A stretch of DNA of 64,000 bases from Bolinopsis microptera. Its lineage: Eukaryota > Ctenophora > Tentaculata > Lobata > Bolinopsidae. Positions 33,985-47,900 of the stretch are shown here, one piece after another. The translations under genes and the position numbers were made by a program. How positions within the stretch are numbered: position 1 is the stretch's first letter; the number at the start of each line of letters is the position of its first letter. A model generated the notes under the pieces. It saw only the letters and a list, made by a program, of their open reading frames with translations. It was not told the origin of the DNA and ran no database searches. The DNA is taken from assembly GCF_026151205.1 (NCBI RefSeq), contig NC_087076.1, positions 23,122,828 through 23,186,827 on the forward strand. The letters run 5' to 3'.

Positions 33985-35924
33985 TGTCTCGTGGTCCAGG
34001 ATATTTATATCGCCTTCACCCTAGCCACACCTTGCTAGACGTAAATATGATCGTAACAGACTTGATCTGTTATACTACAAGAATCCGGTAAAAAATCAAA
34101 TGTCAAATGTTCATCTCAGAACCATAAATAAAGAAATGATAATGATAAAACACATTGCTTTAATTACTACACAGTTATCAAGGATAAATCTAGAGTACAG
34201 AGCGGTTCTTAAGACTTGGTGGGGTTATTTATAACCCCATAAATGAGCTCTGCTGTTTAAACTTTATTATTATATCAAGATAACTTGTTACATCCTACTG
34301 TTAAACAAAATTAACTTTCATAGGATCCAGTAATTTAGTTAGAAAGTTCAATCATTCAGTTCCTGTGCAATCAGAACGTGTTTTTCTTGGTTCTTATTAA
34401 TTATATAATTTACAAGAATTGCAACATAATACTATGACATAATGACATCTTACATCGACACTGGAAACACGGATTCATACACGCCAAATACAATTTTTCA
34501 GTCGAGTTAGAAATACAAAATAAGTTATGATGTACATCCGAAGGGTGGAGGGGGGATTTTCGTATTTTCGTGAAAAACGCCAGGTAGCCAGGACTTCTAT
34601 TATATTAATGGACATGTTCATTTGAAATTGAGATTATTTGTACATATACAAAAAAATTAACCAATCCTGTTCAGAATTTCTCACACAGAAACTTTATTGT
34701 TGTTATGCACTATAATGTTACAACTACAAGTTTGCATTTTTTTGAATCTGTTAACTCTAAGCTGCCTTTACTGACTGGGCCGGCGCTCAGCATGTCATTC
34801 CGCCTAATCTCTAGTCGTTTATGAAAATGATAGCCTTGAGTCCCCAGGTAAGTTAGCTGCATTTAGTTAACTGTATAGTAAATTCCTTATTCTGAAATGT
34901 AGTAGGTTCTGGTACTAGACTAGATCAATTTTAACAATCATTAAACATATTGTTAAAAGCGCAGGGAATTCGAGTTCGAACGGTTATAAGGCAAGATGGT
35001 CAACTTTTGTCGCAACACTCTGAATCTGATACCAATTATCTACTGTGTCCTAAAAACTTTATATATCAGGCTCCACCTTGAATAGAAGAATCGTCCATCA
35101 GGATGATGAATAATTTTTTCAGTGCCAGTATTTTGACGTTGCACTCGATTATCTTCCCCATTTAATTAAATTTGTTAACATCGAAAGACAAATGAACAGT
35201 TTAACGTACGGGAGTCAAGCGAACTAGGATAATCGATAAGTTGTATTGTAATTACTTTGTTATTATCAGTTCCTAAATATGAATATGTGATTTGAAGTCT
35301 TATGTCTTTTCGTGGTCTTTGCAATAATTAGTCAAAGCCATAAAAAATAGATCAGCCGAAATCTTTCCAGAATAGTTCTCTTTTAACTAAATTAAATTCC
35401 CCTCAGAAGAAGATACAAGTGAAGAAGAAATGAAGTGAACAGGGAGACAACCAAACTACTCTGAGCAGCAGCCCTGAAAGTCACTTAATTTTCCTCGTCG
35501 TTCTCCTGGTTTGCTGTTGAATAATGAGAATCTAACTTGTTTGTTGTTGTTTACTGAATGGTTCTACTGTAACAAATACAATATATTAACATGTGGTGTT
35601 TTATCGGGATGTGATAGAAAAAATAAACAACTTAAAAACCCGGACGACTCTATAAATTATTAACCTATAATTAAACCTTTTTTGATATTTTAACATTTTT
35701 AATATTTTAGGCAACTTTCAATGTTAAATAAAAAATAAAAAAAAGAGACTGTCGATTCGAATTATTGATATTCATGTATATTTTTCAGAATACTTATTAT
35801 ATTATGTAATATACATTTTTTTTTCCCGAACCATGACTTGTTGTGTCAGGACTAAGAACGTGAACAAAGCTTTTTTATTTGGACCAAGTTAAATGGTTAA
35901 TGCATTGGTTATGACTAACCCAGA
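33985..35924. other. No gene seen
   Basis: About 1.9 kb without supported coding frames or internal repeats that I could recognise. Confidence 0.5.
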
Positions 35925-36315
35925 AACCTACCGGCTGGGGTATATCTCCAAAACTAAAAGTAAAATAGATAGAACTTCCGGTTTTCAAACAAAATGTCCG
36001 TCCTCAGCTCGTAAATTTAAAGTTGGCTCCCCAGGAGCACAATTTGGGACAACTAGAATTTTTGAATTAAACCAAAAAGTTGATTTTGGGCTGAAATAAA
36101 ATATCATCAGCTTTTTAAAACTTTGCGAAGTAATGTCCGTTTGTCATTACTACAAGGCTCAATGCACGTTGCGAAAGGTAAACTTGATGTGACGCCAGAC
36201 GCCATACGTGCTTGTTGAAATCTATCACCTCAGCAAGCCCAGCAGCGGTATGGTTTTTCTGGGTGTGTGATAGAGCTGAGAGTTTATAGTTAGCTGCAGA
36301 AGAAAAGCAGCAGAA

Positions 36316-36349
<34 letters not shown>

Positions 36350-36965
36350 GGGGGGGGGGGGGGGGGGTGGGGGGGGGGGGGGGTGAGGGAGATGGGGGGG
36401 GGGGGGAGTGCAGGAGGTAGGGGATGTTTTGCATATAATAATGATAATTTTCGCGGAAAATGTATGAAGTTTTAAAAGTAGATTTTGAGGCTGAAGACGC
36501 GTTTTTACCTGCCTCATCCAGGATCGAGTCCCTTCATTTGGCGAAATTCTCTACTGGCTTGATATTTTAAAATTGAATTTGACTTGGTTGGTGGAGAGTT
36601 AGGTTTTGTCAAAATGAACGTTTTAAAATGAAGCCAAATTAATTTAAAACGCGCGTAGGTTCGGCCCAGGAAAACCCTACCGGCCTGGGGTATATCTCCA
36701 AAAGTAAAATAAATAGAACTTCCGGTTTCAACAAAATGTCCGTCTCGTAAATTTAAAGTTGGCTCACCCAAGAACAATGTGGGACAACTTAGATTTTTGA
36801 AGAATTAACCCAAAAAGTGATTTTGGGCTAAATAAAATATCACAGCTTTTAAACTTGCGAGTAAAGTCGTTGTCGACTACTTCGTTCGAAAGTAAACTTG
36901 ATGTGACGCCGCCGCCAAACTGCTGTGAAATCTATCACCTCCTAGCAAAGCCCAGCAGCGGTAAG
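35925..36965. repeat. Two direct copies of the ACCGGCTGGGG repeat around a G-run
   Basis: Copy A (35925-36260) and copy B (36670-36965) share CCGGCTGGGGTATATCTCC (copy B GGCCTGGGG), TAAATTTAAAGTTGGCTC and GGGACAACT in order. Between them lies a G-run of about 95 bp with a few T and A interruptions (36318-36415). Confidence 0.85.
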
Positions 36966-37149
36966 GTTTTCTGGGAGCTACAAAAGATTTCCGACCCAGC
37001 AAAAAAAAGTTTTGCGAAATCGGATCTATATTCTTTTATTTTAAGGCTTTCGCAGAAATGTGTTGAAGTTATTGGCATTGCCCTGCAGTGTTGCCATTAT
37101 TTTGCTTTAATAAATTATATTATTTAATGTTATTGGTCAACTGCAGGCA
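36966..37149. other. No gene seen
   Basis: Spacer; the 36855-37127 frame is a chance frame across the end of repeat copy B. Confidence 0.4.
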
Positions 37150-37570
37150 AGCATAACTTTGCCCTTATTCACATAACTATTTACCCCCTATACTATTAAT
37201 CCCCTTTATTGTTTTTTCCAGCATTAAACTCATCGAAAGTAGATCAGCAGTTATTAAGTTCATAACATTCTAATTCAAGTTAAAGATGACAGGAATAGGA
37301 AATAGTGATGTGAAGTTTTTAAGAAATTTTTGCGCAAAATACGCGCCATCGCCAGCATGTTATACTAAATTAGGTAAAAAAACCCAAAATCGCGCCATAT
37401 TCAGGTGCCTTAAAAACCATGTTTTTAAATTGAGTTAGAGATCTGAAACTTTGCAAGGGGCGTCTAGACCTGTCCACATCCGACTGTAAAAAAAGCTTCA
37501 TATTTCAGGAGTATCGGGAAGTGGGTTTCTGGAACCCCTGTTTTGCTGTTTTACAACAGATGTCGTGAAG
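37150..37570. repeat. Dispersed repeat (partners 50870-51300 and 49030-49260)
   Basis: Shares GAGTTAGAGATCTGAAACTT, GGCGTCTAGACCT and TTCTGGAACCCCTG in order with 50870-51300. The left part also matches 49030-49260. Confidence 0.85.
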
Positions 37571-37739
37571 TATTAATAGATAGATAGATAGATGTATATA
37601 ATGTATAGACGCTTTGGCAGTCCAATTGTAGCCAACATTAAGTGTCCGTAGATTCAAAAGTATAAAAATACAGTCATTTCGAACCACAGGTTTAAAGATA
37701 ATTGGTTTATACCTTTTTAGCTTACATTATATCAAAAAA

Positions 37740-39235
37740 TAATTTATCGTCATCTCATCACTTGATGACGTCACCATTTATGTTTTTAAAACTTGATTTT
37801 TGACAAAATACAACTTTTTCTCAAACTGATTTTACACCATGAAAAAGTAATTTTATTCAAAATCCGAACTTTTTCATACACCTTATGCAGATTAGTAAGT
37901 GTTTAAGCATTCGGAAAATCTAAACCGGAAAAGTTTCCTACCCTACTCCTTCATAAAGATATTCGCTATTGAAGTAGTGCTTTTTTGAAAGAATAATTTT
38001 ATAAAAACACAAAAGTTTTATTTTTTTATTTTTTAAGAGAGGCTGGGCCAAGATAGCCCACGAGAGGAGAGCATTGAGATGCCTCTACCTCTGGGTGTGG
38101 CAACCTTGGGGAAGGTTGCCGGTTGAAATCAGAGTGATTTGTGGGGAGGATGGTGTAAGATTATAGTATATCAAAATGATAACGCTTAAATGCCAGCTGG
38201 GTTTGAAAAGTAAAACGACGAGACAGCATATGAATAATACTTAAGTCACCCCGTCCCTGATCCAGCTCTTCCGCACAATTAAGCGTTTGGTGCGGTTGCG
38301 AAAATTGACAATTGGGTGATGTTTGGTTGTCGAATATGTCCATTGACAGAAAGGTAGTAGTCCTGAAATATTACACATAAGTTTGAATTAGTATTCTCTG
38401 GTGTTGACCATCCCATGGGTTGGTGGAGCTCAATATTGCTTCTTAAAGGTCTAAATTGTAATAGGCTAGTTTTTAAAAGTTAAAAATCCAAAAGTTGCAC
38501 AACGTGGGGACACGCCCAAATTGATAGAAAATTGCAAAAATTACTGAAAATTTGCTGGTTTCTCACCACATTTTTTTGAACTTTGGAGTCCCGTGTGATC
38601 CAAGTTCTTTTGAAATCTCTGAAACTGTGCGTGCTTGTCAAACTATATATTATATACCACATGCAAAAAGTTACGGTGATTCACTATTGTATGTGCACGC
38701 AACGTCCGCTCAAAGTTTGCACGTCGAAAAGGTGAGAATTTTGCTCATTAGTGATTCGAATAATTCTGCGTTTCCCACGATATTTAAATGGCATTATATA
38801 TGAATTAAATGCCAACTGAATGAGCAAAAAGTGCCATAGTCAGTTTTTTTTTGTCGACAGATAACCTACCTAGCTAAACACAAGAAATGTTTTTGAAGGT
38901 TAAATTTCGAAATCGTTGAAATTACCTCCTTAAAGGATATTCATGAATTTCGACTGTGTAAATTAATCCTGACAATATAATCAAAAATAGATGAATATTT
39001 AACCAAACCCATAATCATGGGTAGAGTGAAAACCGCTGCCAGTGTCCTCTCTTTTCCAAGAGCTATTACATTCGTAAGGCCGGAATGAATGGGAAAAGCG
39101 AGCGACCGATTTTCATTCTCGGATCAATTTGCATTTGCGACGTTTCCTCAATTTAATATCATTTCCTTTGTTTGGAAAAGAGAGACACTGGCAGCGGTTC
39201 ACTCTATATACCCATGATTATGTTTTTGGTTAAAT
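37740..39235. repeat. Dispersed repeat (partner 56040-57120), ending in a MITE
   Basis: Shares AAAACTTGATTTTTGACAAA, GTTTCCTACC, GTGGGGACACGCCCAAATTG and GCAACGTCCGCTCAAAGTTT with 56040-57120. The block 38470-38800 also occurs inverted at 49550-49880. The 38945-39235 part is a member of the CCAAAACCCAT MITE family. Confidence 0.85.
38010..38385 (-). pseudogene. LINE 3' end inserted in a dispersed repeat
   Basis: The minus strand carries DIFDNQ followed by a short coding relic and a 3' UTR with GGCTGGGCC...CCCACGAGAGGA, matching the LINE at 16832-17826. The partner repeat at 56295 is uninterrupted (ACACAAAAGTTGTGAATTAG), which maps the insertion. Confidence 0.75.
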
Positions 39236-41014
39236 TATGAACTCACATTAATATAAGTAATGACAATTTTAACAACTCACATTCTTAGATTTACATACAA
39301 CATAGAAAATGTTAACGGGTGATACTCGTAAAATATCTGTTCCATATACATAACAGGACCGTCGACGAGTCCAACTCGGCGCGCGTCCTGGTAGGTTGTA
39401 AACCTACAAAGAAAATGTCGACGTTTCTTTCGTTGATATTATCCAAGTATTTTGCCTACCAGCTTACCTGAGTGGTAAGTGACAAATGGTTTTATTATTA
39501 GCTCTTGCCCAATTTGCTAAAGTAATATATTTGATCGCTTCCTCAAATTTATACCAATATGCCAATGCGAGGTGAAATTAAACAAAATGCTATATCATTA
39601 GGCAGTAATATAAGTGATAAGGTTTAGTGTGAATATGAAATTTCATCACTCGTGTAGTTGATCGCATTTTATTAAACCAAAAGTTTGTAAATCCTTTTCC
39701 AAGCCTATTGAAATTGTTTCTAAATTTTTAGTAAACATGATATAATTTTTTATATTTAATATGAATAATGTTTCAGTAAATACTCTAGACGTCATTAATC
39801 ATGTTAACATTTTGACATGTGTTTAAAGCTGAACATTTCAATTTGATGACCAACGAAAAGTTGGTGAGATTACTCTTAGCGATGCTTTAGTTAAGTGGGT
39901 AGATAATAGAAATGGTTTTATTTAGCTCTCAACCTTAGAAAAACAAATTATATGATCGTCTCTCGCCAAAGAAACTTAAATTATCGTGATGTGGCAATGT
40001 TCTGGTGTCACCAATTTGAGAGAAAAACAGAAGCCTCGATTTTTAGGAGTTATAAAGATATAAACTAAACTGGTCCCCATCATATCTCTGCCATGGAAAA
40101 TAAAAATGTCCATATACATAGGAGTCATGTACTAACTTAAAAAATATCTGCCTCTCGAACACTCGTCAAATGTATCAAAGTTTTGTGCAGTCACACCTTT
40201 AATTATTGTAAGCCTTGTATGGGTTTTGCTCAAATCTCATATTGAATCACTTTTTGTAAAACAGAAAAATGGCCTTCGAGCAGTATTCACCGGGTTTCGT
40301 CAATTACTGGACAAGGACTTATCCCCCCAGCAAGTACCAAAGTCTGGATTTTATTCACATAAAATATTGACAGTAACTGAGTACACAGTATCATTGTAAA
40401 TAACGCACTCATTTAATGCATAAATTGAAAAATTTCCTAATCTAGTACCTTTGTCTCTCAAGAAAACAATTCCCCCAAAAGCGGCACCATTATTTAATAC
40501 TAAGCCGGATTCACTTCTCACTACAGAATGGTCACGAAAAGTATGGTCAACACTCTTACAATAACTCAGTATTTTAAAGGTCCATTATTAAGCAAAAAAC
40601 CGTTTTTATAATGTTTGCAGCAACTTCCCCGCCTAGTCTATTAAACCTGAACATTTACAAAACTTGTATAAAAACTATGCTCATCCGATCAGCAAAATGA
40701 AAACATCGAGAGATGAATGGCCTTTTTCCAATGTTATTTTGTATAACATGACTAAAAAAATCAACGCGTAACATAAACCAAAATGCCGATAATAACCTTG
40801 ACTCTACATCTAAATTATATGCACACATTTGTTTTTTGTTTGTTTATAGAACCCGTCCCCAATCTCGTATCGGAAAATGACTAAACTCAGGTCTGAGTGT
40901 GAATACTGGTGTACCTGCAAGAGTTTCATTAAGCATTTAGAGTTCTGTAAACAGCAGTTACAATTGTGCTAGATTATTTTTAGTATATCCGATTGGTATC
41001 AAAATATACTCCAC
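39236..41014. other. No gene seen
   Basis: AT-rich sequence without supported coding frames. Confidence 0.5.
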
Positions 41015-41491
41015 ATGCTTCCAAAATTTGTAAAGCCGTATACATACATATCACACTACACCGGAAGCCGACACAGTGCAGATCTCCTCCATACCAGTCG
41101 ATCTGCGCCGCGTATGTTTAGTTATAACGCGCGGCGCAGACTGAGTAAACCACACGCCGCAATTCCGATCCAGTGCAATGCTACATGTAAGAACTACGGC
41201 TTCAATCCCAACTTTCTGCACAATGGTCCTGGAATGTTTTGGAAGGAAAAGAATGAACAAAAAAAAGGGATATATATAAAAAAAAATCAGCGATTTAATG
41301 TTGCCTTAGAGGGTAACTTTAATTCCCAGGTTTCAAAATCAAGCTTTTTAAATAAAATAAAACTAAAGTATGTAAACGTCGAACCAAACCGATTATTGAG
41401 CGATAATACTGAGTTTATTGATCCTGGGTGCGAGTCATTCAGATTTCCATTTTTCGAATGGTTCATGTCAGTCTTGACCGAAATTGTCTAA
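41015..41491 (+). other. Unrecognised 158-codon reading frame
   Basis: The longest non-repetitive frame between 33 and 44 kb that I could not assign. Composition is basic in the middle (WKEKNEQKKG) and there is no signal peptide or domain. A GC-rich inverted repeat (41102-41140) lies inside it. It may be chance or an unspliced exon. Confidence 0.2.
41102..41140. repeat. 11-bp GC-rich inverted repeat
   Basis: TCTGCGCCGCG and its exact reverse complement, separated by 17 bases. Strikingly GC-rich for this AT-rich surrounding. Confidence 0.8.
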
Positions 41492-41639
41492 TGAAGTAAA
41501 GCAACAAGCAAACTCTTCCCGTTAATGCTGATATAAGTCGGTCTCAATCCCAAATTATGATGATGACCCAGTGAAAAAGTGCAGAAATCGACCGAAAATA
41601 AACAAAAACTAAAAACAGTTAAAAAGGACAAATTCCAAA

Positions 41640-42165
41640 CACAAGGAATAATTAATAACTTAGAGCGGAAATAAGCAATATCTCCAAACGGAGTTTCTGA
41701 GAGGTAGAAGGTTCTTTAATTAGAGCGATTATTAAATGAGACCCACTAAAGTACTAAATTAACCGGACTGCTAGCAAGAATCGAGAGTGGAATAAAAATA
41801 AAAGCGGAATAAATTTTAAGATAATGAAACAGAAACTGAAAGCAAAAATATATACCGTTCTAGAATGCTTCGCAAACTATTGCTCCTTTGTAAAGCACGT
41901 GTTGTAAGTGTAGTAAAAAGATAAAATAATAAAGCTATAAAAATGACGAGCGTTGAAATCGAGAGGGGGAGACAGTGAGTTCTTAATTAATAAACTTAGA
42001 GCGTAATAAGGAATATAATATCTCCAAACGGAGTTTTCTGAGAGGGTGAAGGTTCTTTAGATTAGAGCTAATGATAAAATGAACCCACTAAAGGTACTAA
42101 ATTAACCGGACTGCTATCAATAGAATCGAGAGTGGAAATAAAAATAAAAGCGGAATAAATTTAAG
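41640..42165. repeat. Direct duplication, about 180 bp, spaced about 340 bp
   Basis: Both copies share ATCTCCAAACGGAGTTT, ACTAAATTAACCGGACTGCT and AAAAGCGGAATAAAT in order. Confidence 0.88.
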
Positions 42166-43427
42166 ATCATCACACATTGATGCATCAACTCAATATACGT
42201 CGCAATTTCATAAATTACACTGCAACATTGACTTTTTTATTATCGCCGCGTATTTCAAACAAGTACAAATTCTACAAATTTTGAAGTGCTCATCTTTTTT
42301 TTACTTTTTAATCTTTTACCTATTAACCCATTGAAAATAAAAACCTTTAAGGTTATAAACAATCCTTGCATACTTACCGGTAGAGTCCTAAAATTGAATA
42401 GTTTTTTGAGATTTCCTTTACATTATATTTATGCATGTGCCCCACGGTATGAATTTCTTATTACCATTGATATTATATTATTTTTTGAGTAAACATTGTC
42501 TGTACCACGGCCTAAAAAAAAACACCATCGAAGAAGCGAACACTCCCGCTCTTTTTAAGATAAAGAGGAAAAGTTACGCTGCTAAATTTCGCTGTATAGA
42601 CCTTGATATAGAGACCAATCTTCTCACGATCTCCTGACCAAGTACCTTTGGATAAAGTTCAAGCTTGATCAGGTTGCGGTGTGTCGAGGAAGTAAGATCC
42701 ACTAGGGTGGAAGAAAGGAAACTTTAAAGCCTTAAGAACCAGGCCTTGCACAGAGGTTGAACTGCTCCCATCTTGTAATGGTCAATATTGTGACTCCTTC
42801 CTCCTTGACAGCTTATAGAGAGGGTGCTGCCACCTGAAAACATTCCTCATTTCTCAGAACTGTACATATGGCGACAAACCGTTAGACTACAGATAATGAT
42901 CATATAACATGGAAATACTTGAGATTGCTATATCGAGAAAGAATTATGCTGAAAGTAATAGAGTATAAACGAGGAATACTTTTTCATGTTTCAGTGACCA
43001 AATGACGCCCCTACTAGTACTACATCAAACATTTATAACCAATAACATCGAACGTTACCGATAACCAACAACAGACTTCTAAAGATAAACCAGACTCATC
43101 TCCTATTAATATGAATACTTTTTTAGTATCAAGCGACTACGAAGCGGTGACAATGGAAGCAGCAAGGAAGGAAGCAGTGTTCCAAATAAACGAACAAAAA
43201 TGACAATTCAAAAATTTCCCCCGCCCCTACTATTACCCTGACCTAGCCCCTAAAATTGTCGTTAGTACTTAACTCAGATATCATGTCTTTAGCACATAGT
43301 ACTTACCTATAAATGTAAGTCCCTACCATAATAATATAAATTATAATACTAGATATCTTAAATGTAATTATACCATACAGGGGCGCGGCGGCGCTCGGGC
43401 GCTCAGCACTGTCATTTACAGTTATTT
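42166..43427. other. No gene seen
   Basis: AT-rich; short frames only. Confidence 0.5.
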
Positions 43428-43560
43428 ATGCGGCATTATGTGGACTTATAATCAATTGTGGGGGATTTCCAAAATCCATTAAGGACTTTTGTACCACGTC
43501 GTGACGCATACAAATAAATACCATAATAGCTAAAAAGGTCCACATAATGCCGCAAACATA
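43428..43560. repeat. Inverted repeat, possible small MITE
   Basis: GCGGCATTATGTGGA near 43431 and TCCACATAATGCCGC near 43540 are exact inverse copies enclosing about 95 bp. Confidence 0.65.
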
Positions 43561-44283
43561 ACTTTTAAAATGACTCGTCCAGATCCATCTTTAAAATCCT
43601 TAAATTGGACACTACTCACTAGCTGAACTAGCTCTTAATTATCGATAAAAAATCTGTGTATCTGACTTCCAGCTCGCCATTTTTGAATTCAAGCAAATCA
43701 GGATATCCAAACGGTGTAGGAAGTTCATTCGTTAAAAACTGGTGTCAAGATATCATAGGCCCCTAAAATGACTTGTCCATATCAGTTTAACCTTAAATTA
43801 GACAGAACTCGTTGCTGAATACAATACCTTCTGAGTAAAAGGCTGTCATTAAACTTAATTGGATGATTGACCCCCAGCTGCAGTTTTTTGGAAATTCCAG
43901 ATAATTTATGATATTCAGGGCTGTAGAATATTCTTTGTAAGACAGAACGTCCCCGTTAACAATATTTACATTGGCCCGAAAATGGCTCTTCCAGATCCAG
44001 TCCTCAATCATAAATTGGGCACAACTTACTAGCTTTTTGAAACTGTCATTAAATCTGTATGATGACCTCCAGCTGAAGTTTTTTGAATTGCAGATAATTG
44101 AAGATATCCAGGGCCTTCCAGGGGTTGGTGGAATTTTCTGCAAACGACCAAATCCCGTTGGAAAAAGCCAAAAACCGTAATTTAATTGCATATGGCAATT
44201 TGATTCCAGTGACCCTTGAGCTATTAAAGTTACAGGTTTTCTAGCTCACTTCCAATGACCCGAGATTAAAATCCAGGACATAT
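43561..44283. other. Two diverged direct repeat units; no gene
   Basis: The units share phrases such as CCAGCTGAAGTTTTTTG and GATATCCAGG (near 43875 and 44070). No lectin-like exon was found here although the gene downstream lacks its first-domain 5' exon. Confidence 0.45.
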
Positions 44284-44935
44284 GATATTGCTCTAAACTA
44301 AGTATTATTATGATATTACTCTAAACTAAGTATTATTATAATATTACTCTAAACTAAGTATTATTATAATATTACTCTAAACTAAGTATTATTATAATAT
44401 TACTCTAAACTAAGTATTATTATAATATTACTCTAAACTAAGTATTATTATAATATTTATACTCTAAACTAAGCCTTATTATAATATTTATACTCTAAAC
44501 TAAGTATTATTATAATATTTATACTCTAAACTAAGTATTATTATGATATTGCTCTAAACTAAGTATTATTATGATATTGCTCTAAACTAAGTATTATTAT
44601 AACATTACTCTAAACTAAGTATTATTGTTATGATATTGCTCTAAACTAAGTATTATTATAATATTACTCTAAACTAAGTATTATTGTAATAATATTGCTC
44701 TAAACTATGTATTATTGTAATAATATTACTCTAAACTAAGTATTATTATAATATTATTCTAAACTAAGTATTATTGTAATAATATTACTTTAAACTAAGT
44801 ATTATTATGATATTACTCTAAACTAAGTATTATTGTAATAATATTACTCTAAACTAAGTATTATTATAATATCGCTCTAAACTAAGTATTATTATAATAT
44901 TACTCTAAACTAAGTATTATTGTAATAATATTGCT
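44284..44935. repeat. 28-bp tandem array reaching a splice acceptor
   Basis: About 23 units of roughly 28-34 bp, each with ACTCTAAACTAAGTATTATT. The final unit changes from ATATTGCTCTAAAC to ATATTGCTCCAG, which is the acceptor of the next exon at 44940. Confidence 0.95.
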
Positions 44936-44939
44936 CCAG

Positions 44940-47900
44940 GGGATCTTGTACGCACACTAATCAACACGGAGTGCACACTTGGTCTGTCAACCTTGGTAAA
45001 GCCTACAAAGTGGATCATATTAAGTTCTGGGGACGAACTGACGCTGCACAGGACCGGATAAAATGGGTCAACGTAGGTTCACTTTTATTATACATTATAC
45101 ATTATACATTATACATTATACATTATACATTATACATTATACATTATACATTATACATTATACATTATACATTATACATTATACATTATACATTATACAT
45201 TATACATTATACATTATACATTATACATTATACATTATACATTATACATTATACATTATACATTATACATTATACATTATACATTATACATTATACATTA
45301 TACATTATACATTATACATTATACATTATACATTATACATTATACATTATACATTATACATTATACATTATACATTTATTATACTGTGCTTGCTTAAATT
45401 TATATCTCTTTGAAATATTCTTCATTCGCTGTTGATCCCTCAAGTTAAAATCTTTTGATTTGTCATATTTTGAATTTATTCCTTCCCAAAAATGTGTAAG
45501 AATGATAAATAAACGGTTCAGGTATTCGTGGGACGCACAAAGATCGGTTACCTTGATGAGGAAGGGTACGGAGCTGGAATGCCGTATGTACTACAAGCTA
45601 CCAACTCCGAGCGTGAGGTATACGGTAAAATCGTCAGATTTGAGAGACTTGCTAACTACCTTACCCTCTGTGAGGTCCAAGTCATGGGTTAGTAACATAT
45701 TCATTATTCAAAAAAAAACATATTCGTTATTCAAAAAATTAAAATTTTAAAAATTAATAAAAAAACATATTCATTACTCGCAGCTTTAACCATTTCTTTC
45801 GTTAACATTAACAAGAATTGCGCCCGTTGTTTCGTTTTGGCGGACGCTAGATTTCCATTTCACATTTACTATATATATTTAAGTATAAGTATACTATAAG
45901 TATATACTATATAAATTTAAGTATAACTATAAGCTCCAATCAGCTCACTTCAATCTTCATGATAATAATATTGATCAATTATGCATCAAATACGGGAAAC
46001 ACTTGAAATTCAGTTCAATTGCCATAGAACTTAACTTGTATCTGTAATTCAAGAAATTATCAGCAAAGGTAAACTATTATATATTTGTAGCGCGATGCAC
46101 TACTGGGTCGCGCGCGCATCAAATAATGCTTCTCGCAACCAACGCTTCTCGCAACCAACGCTTCTCTACCTTCGGTACACGGTAGATCGGCGAGATGCAC
46201 CACTGTGCCTCACCGAGCTGCGAAGGATTGACATCGTGAATCAATTATATATACTCGTGTACACATCAATACACTACGCGTGCCACGTACAAATTGGGTG
46301 TATTACCTAATAGTAATATTATACATTACATGCATCATATACACAGTCGCGCCGCGCATTCATAGATCACAGGCTATCTATACATCACATCTCCGCAAGC
46401 AATCCTCGCGCGCGCCCAACTTTTTCGTTGCATGGTAACGAACGAACACACGACATATTTAAACCCACCTATCTCGTTCTCCAAAATCCACGTTTTTCTG
46501 CAAAAACCTCCATTCGTAACCTTTCACTATTGCCTTTTTTCAAAAGGGTGAAAAGGAAAAAATAAACGAGCATTATTTAAGCTCTCCTTTCTATTGATCA
46601 CCAAATTATGAAAATTAAATCGATTTCTATTTCAGTAAAGAACGAAGATTTGTTGGAGGAGGAAATGCCCACGACATTCCCTGAGTACGAGAACGTGGCT
46701 CGGAACAAACCAACCAACCAGTCATCCACCGCTCACGGTGGCGAGTCTAAGAGGGCTGTAGATGGTTACATGGCCGAGGGGGCTGTTAGCTGGAACGGGT
46801 AAGAGCGCGTCTGAAATTGCTCTGAAACAGTTTTGGGTGTTTTTCAATGATTGAATCGGAAACTCGACGTTAGGAAGTGTAAACTTTTTTGTCAATTTCA
46901 GCTGTAGTTTTTTTAGCTGACAATTGAGTCACCTTGATCTATTTTCATATATATTTTCCCCAAATTAACGATCACATATATTTCAGACAATCTTGTACTC
47001 ACACCAACAGAGCTGCCTTGGAGTACTGGGAAGTGGATCTAGAGCACGAGTACCACATTGATTACATCAAGATCCTGGGAAGAAGTGACTGTTGTCGTGA
47101 GAGGATGGGAGGTGCCGTGGTCAGTTTTAGAAGTTGTATTTCAGTATTTGTTCATGATTGGTTTGATGATTGCAATGGTCATATAAAACACTGCTAAGCA
47201 TAATATAAGTTTTATTTTTTTAGTGTTGTTATTCAGCTTCATTGAAAACTTTAAAACCATGATCAGATTAAAATGGACGGAAAAACAGTTGCTGGTCTGA
47301 GTTACTACACAAATCAGTTGGAATGGACCGTCCCAATGAACTATGCTAAGGGGCGCAGGCTAACTGTCACTCAAACAAGCCAAATTCTTACTATTTGCGA
47401 GTTTGCTGTCTATGGTAGGAGTTGTTTTCTGTAAAGGCTTTTTTCAATGTATCTTCCATTCATCGAATTTTAAACTTTTAAACAGTCCGACCTTGTTGAG
47501 TTACTGCGTGTTAACTTGAAAGAAAAACAAACCATTTGCATTTAACGTGGAACTATGCATTCTTTTTCAGTTGATCACAATTACGACCCAACCACGGACA
47601 CTGAAAACCAGTTGGATCTAACAGAAGAAAACCTGGCTCTGAAGAAAGTTGCCACCTCCTCCAGCGTCATGCTAGGAGGTGAGGCTGGTAACGGGGTGGA
47701 CGGAGACAGCGAGGGCAACTACTACAAGTAAGCTTACTCAGATTTACTGGGCCGCGCTCAGCCTGTCATTCCGCCGAATCTTTATTTAATATTTAATAGC
47801 CTGGGGTCCCCAGGTAAACTTAGATCTGCTTGATGTATCATAAATAGTGATATTATAAAAAGTATACTGTTTGAATGGTGACTGGTACTATCCAGTATGT

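Noticed and set aside
44971-45435. Reading frame with repeated LYIIHYT after the lectin exon
   Set aside because: The first part is the real exon (to 45072); the rest is the 7-bp intronic array read past the splice donor.
45460-45750. Open frame MSYFEFIPSQKC on the plus strand
   Set aside because: Shadow of the lectin exon 45522-45687, whose true frame (VFVGRTKIGYLDE) is different and fits phase and domain.
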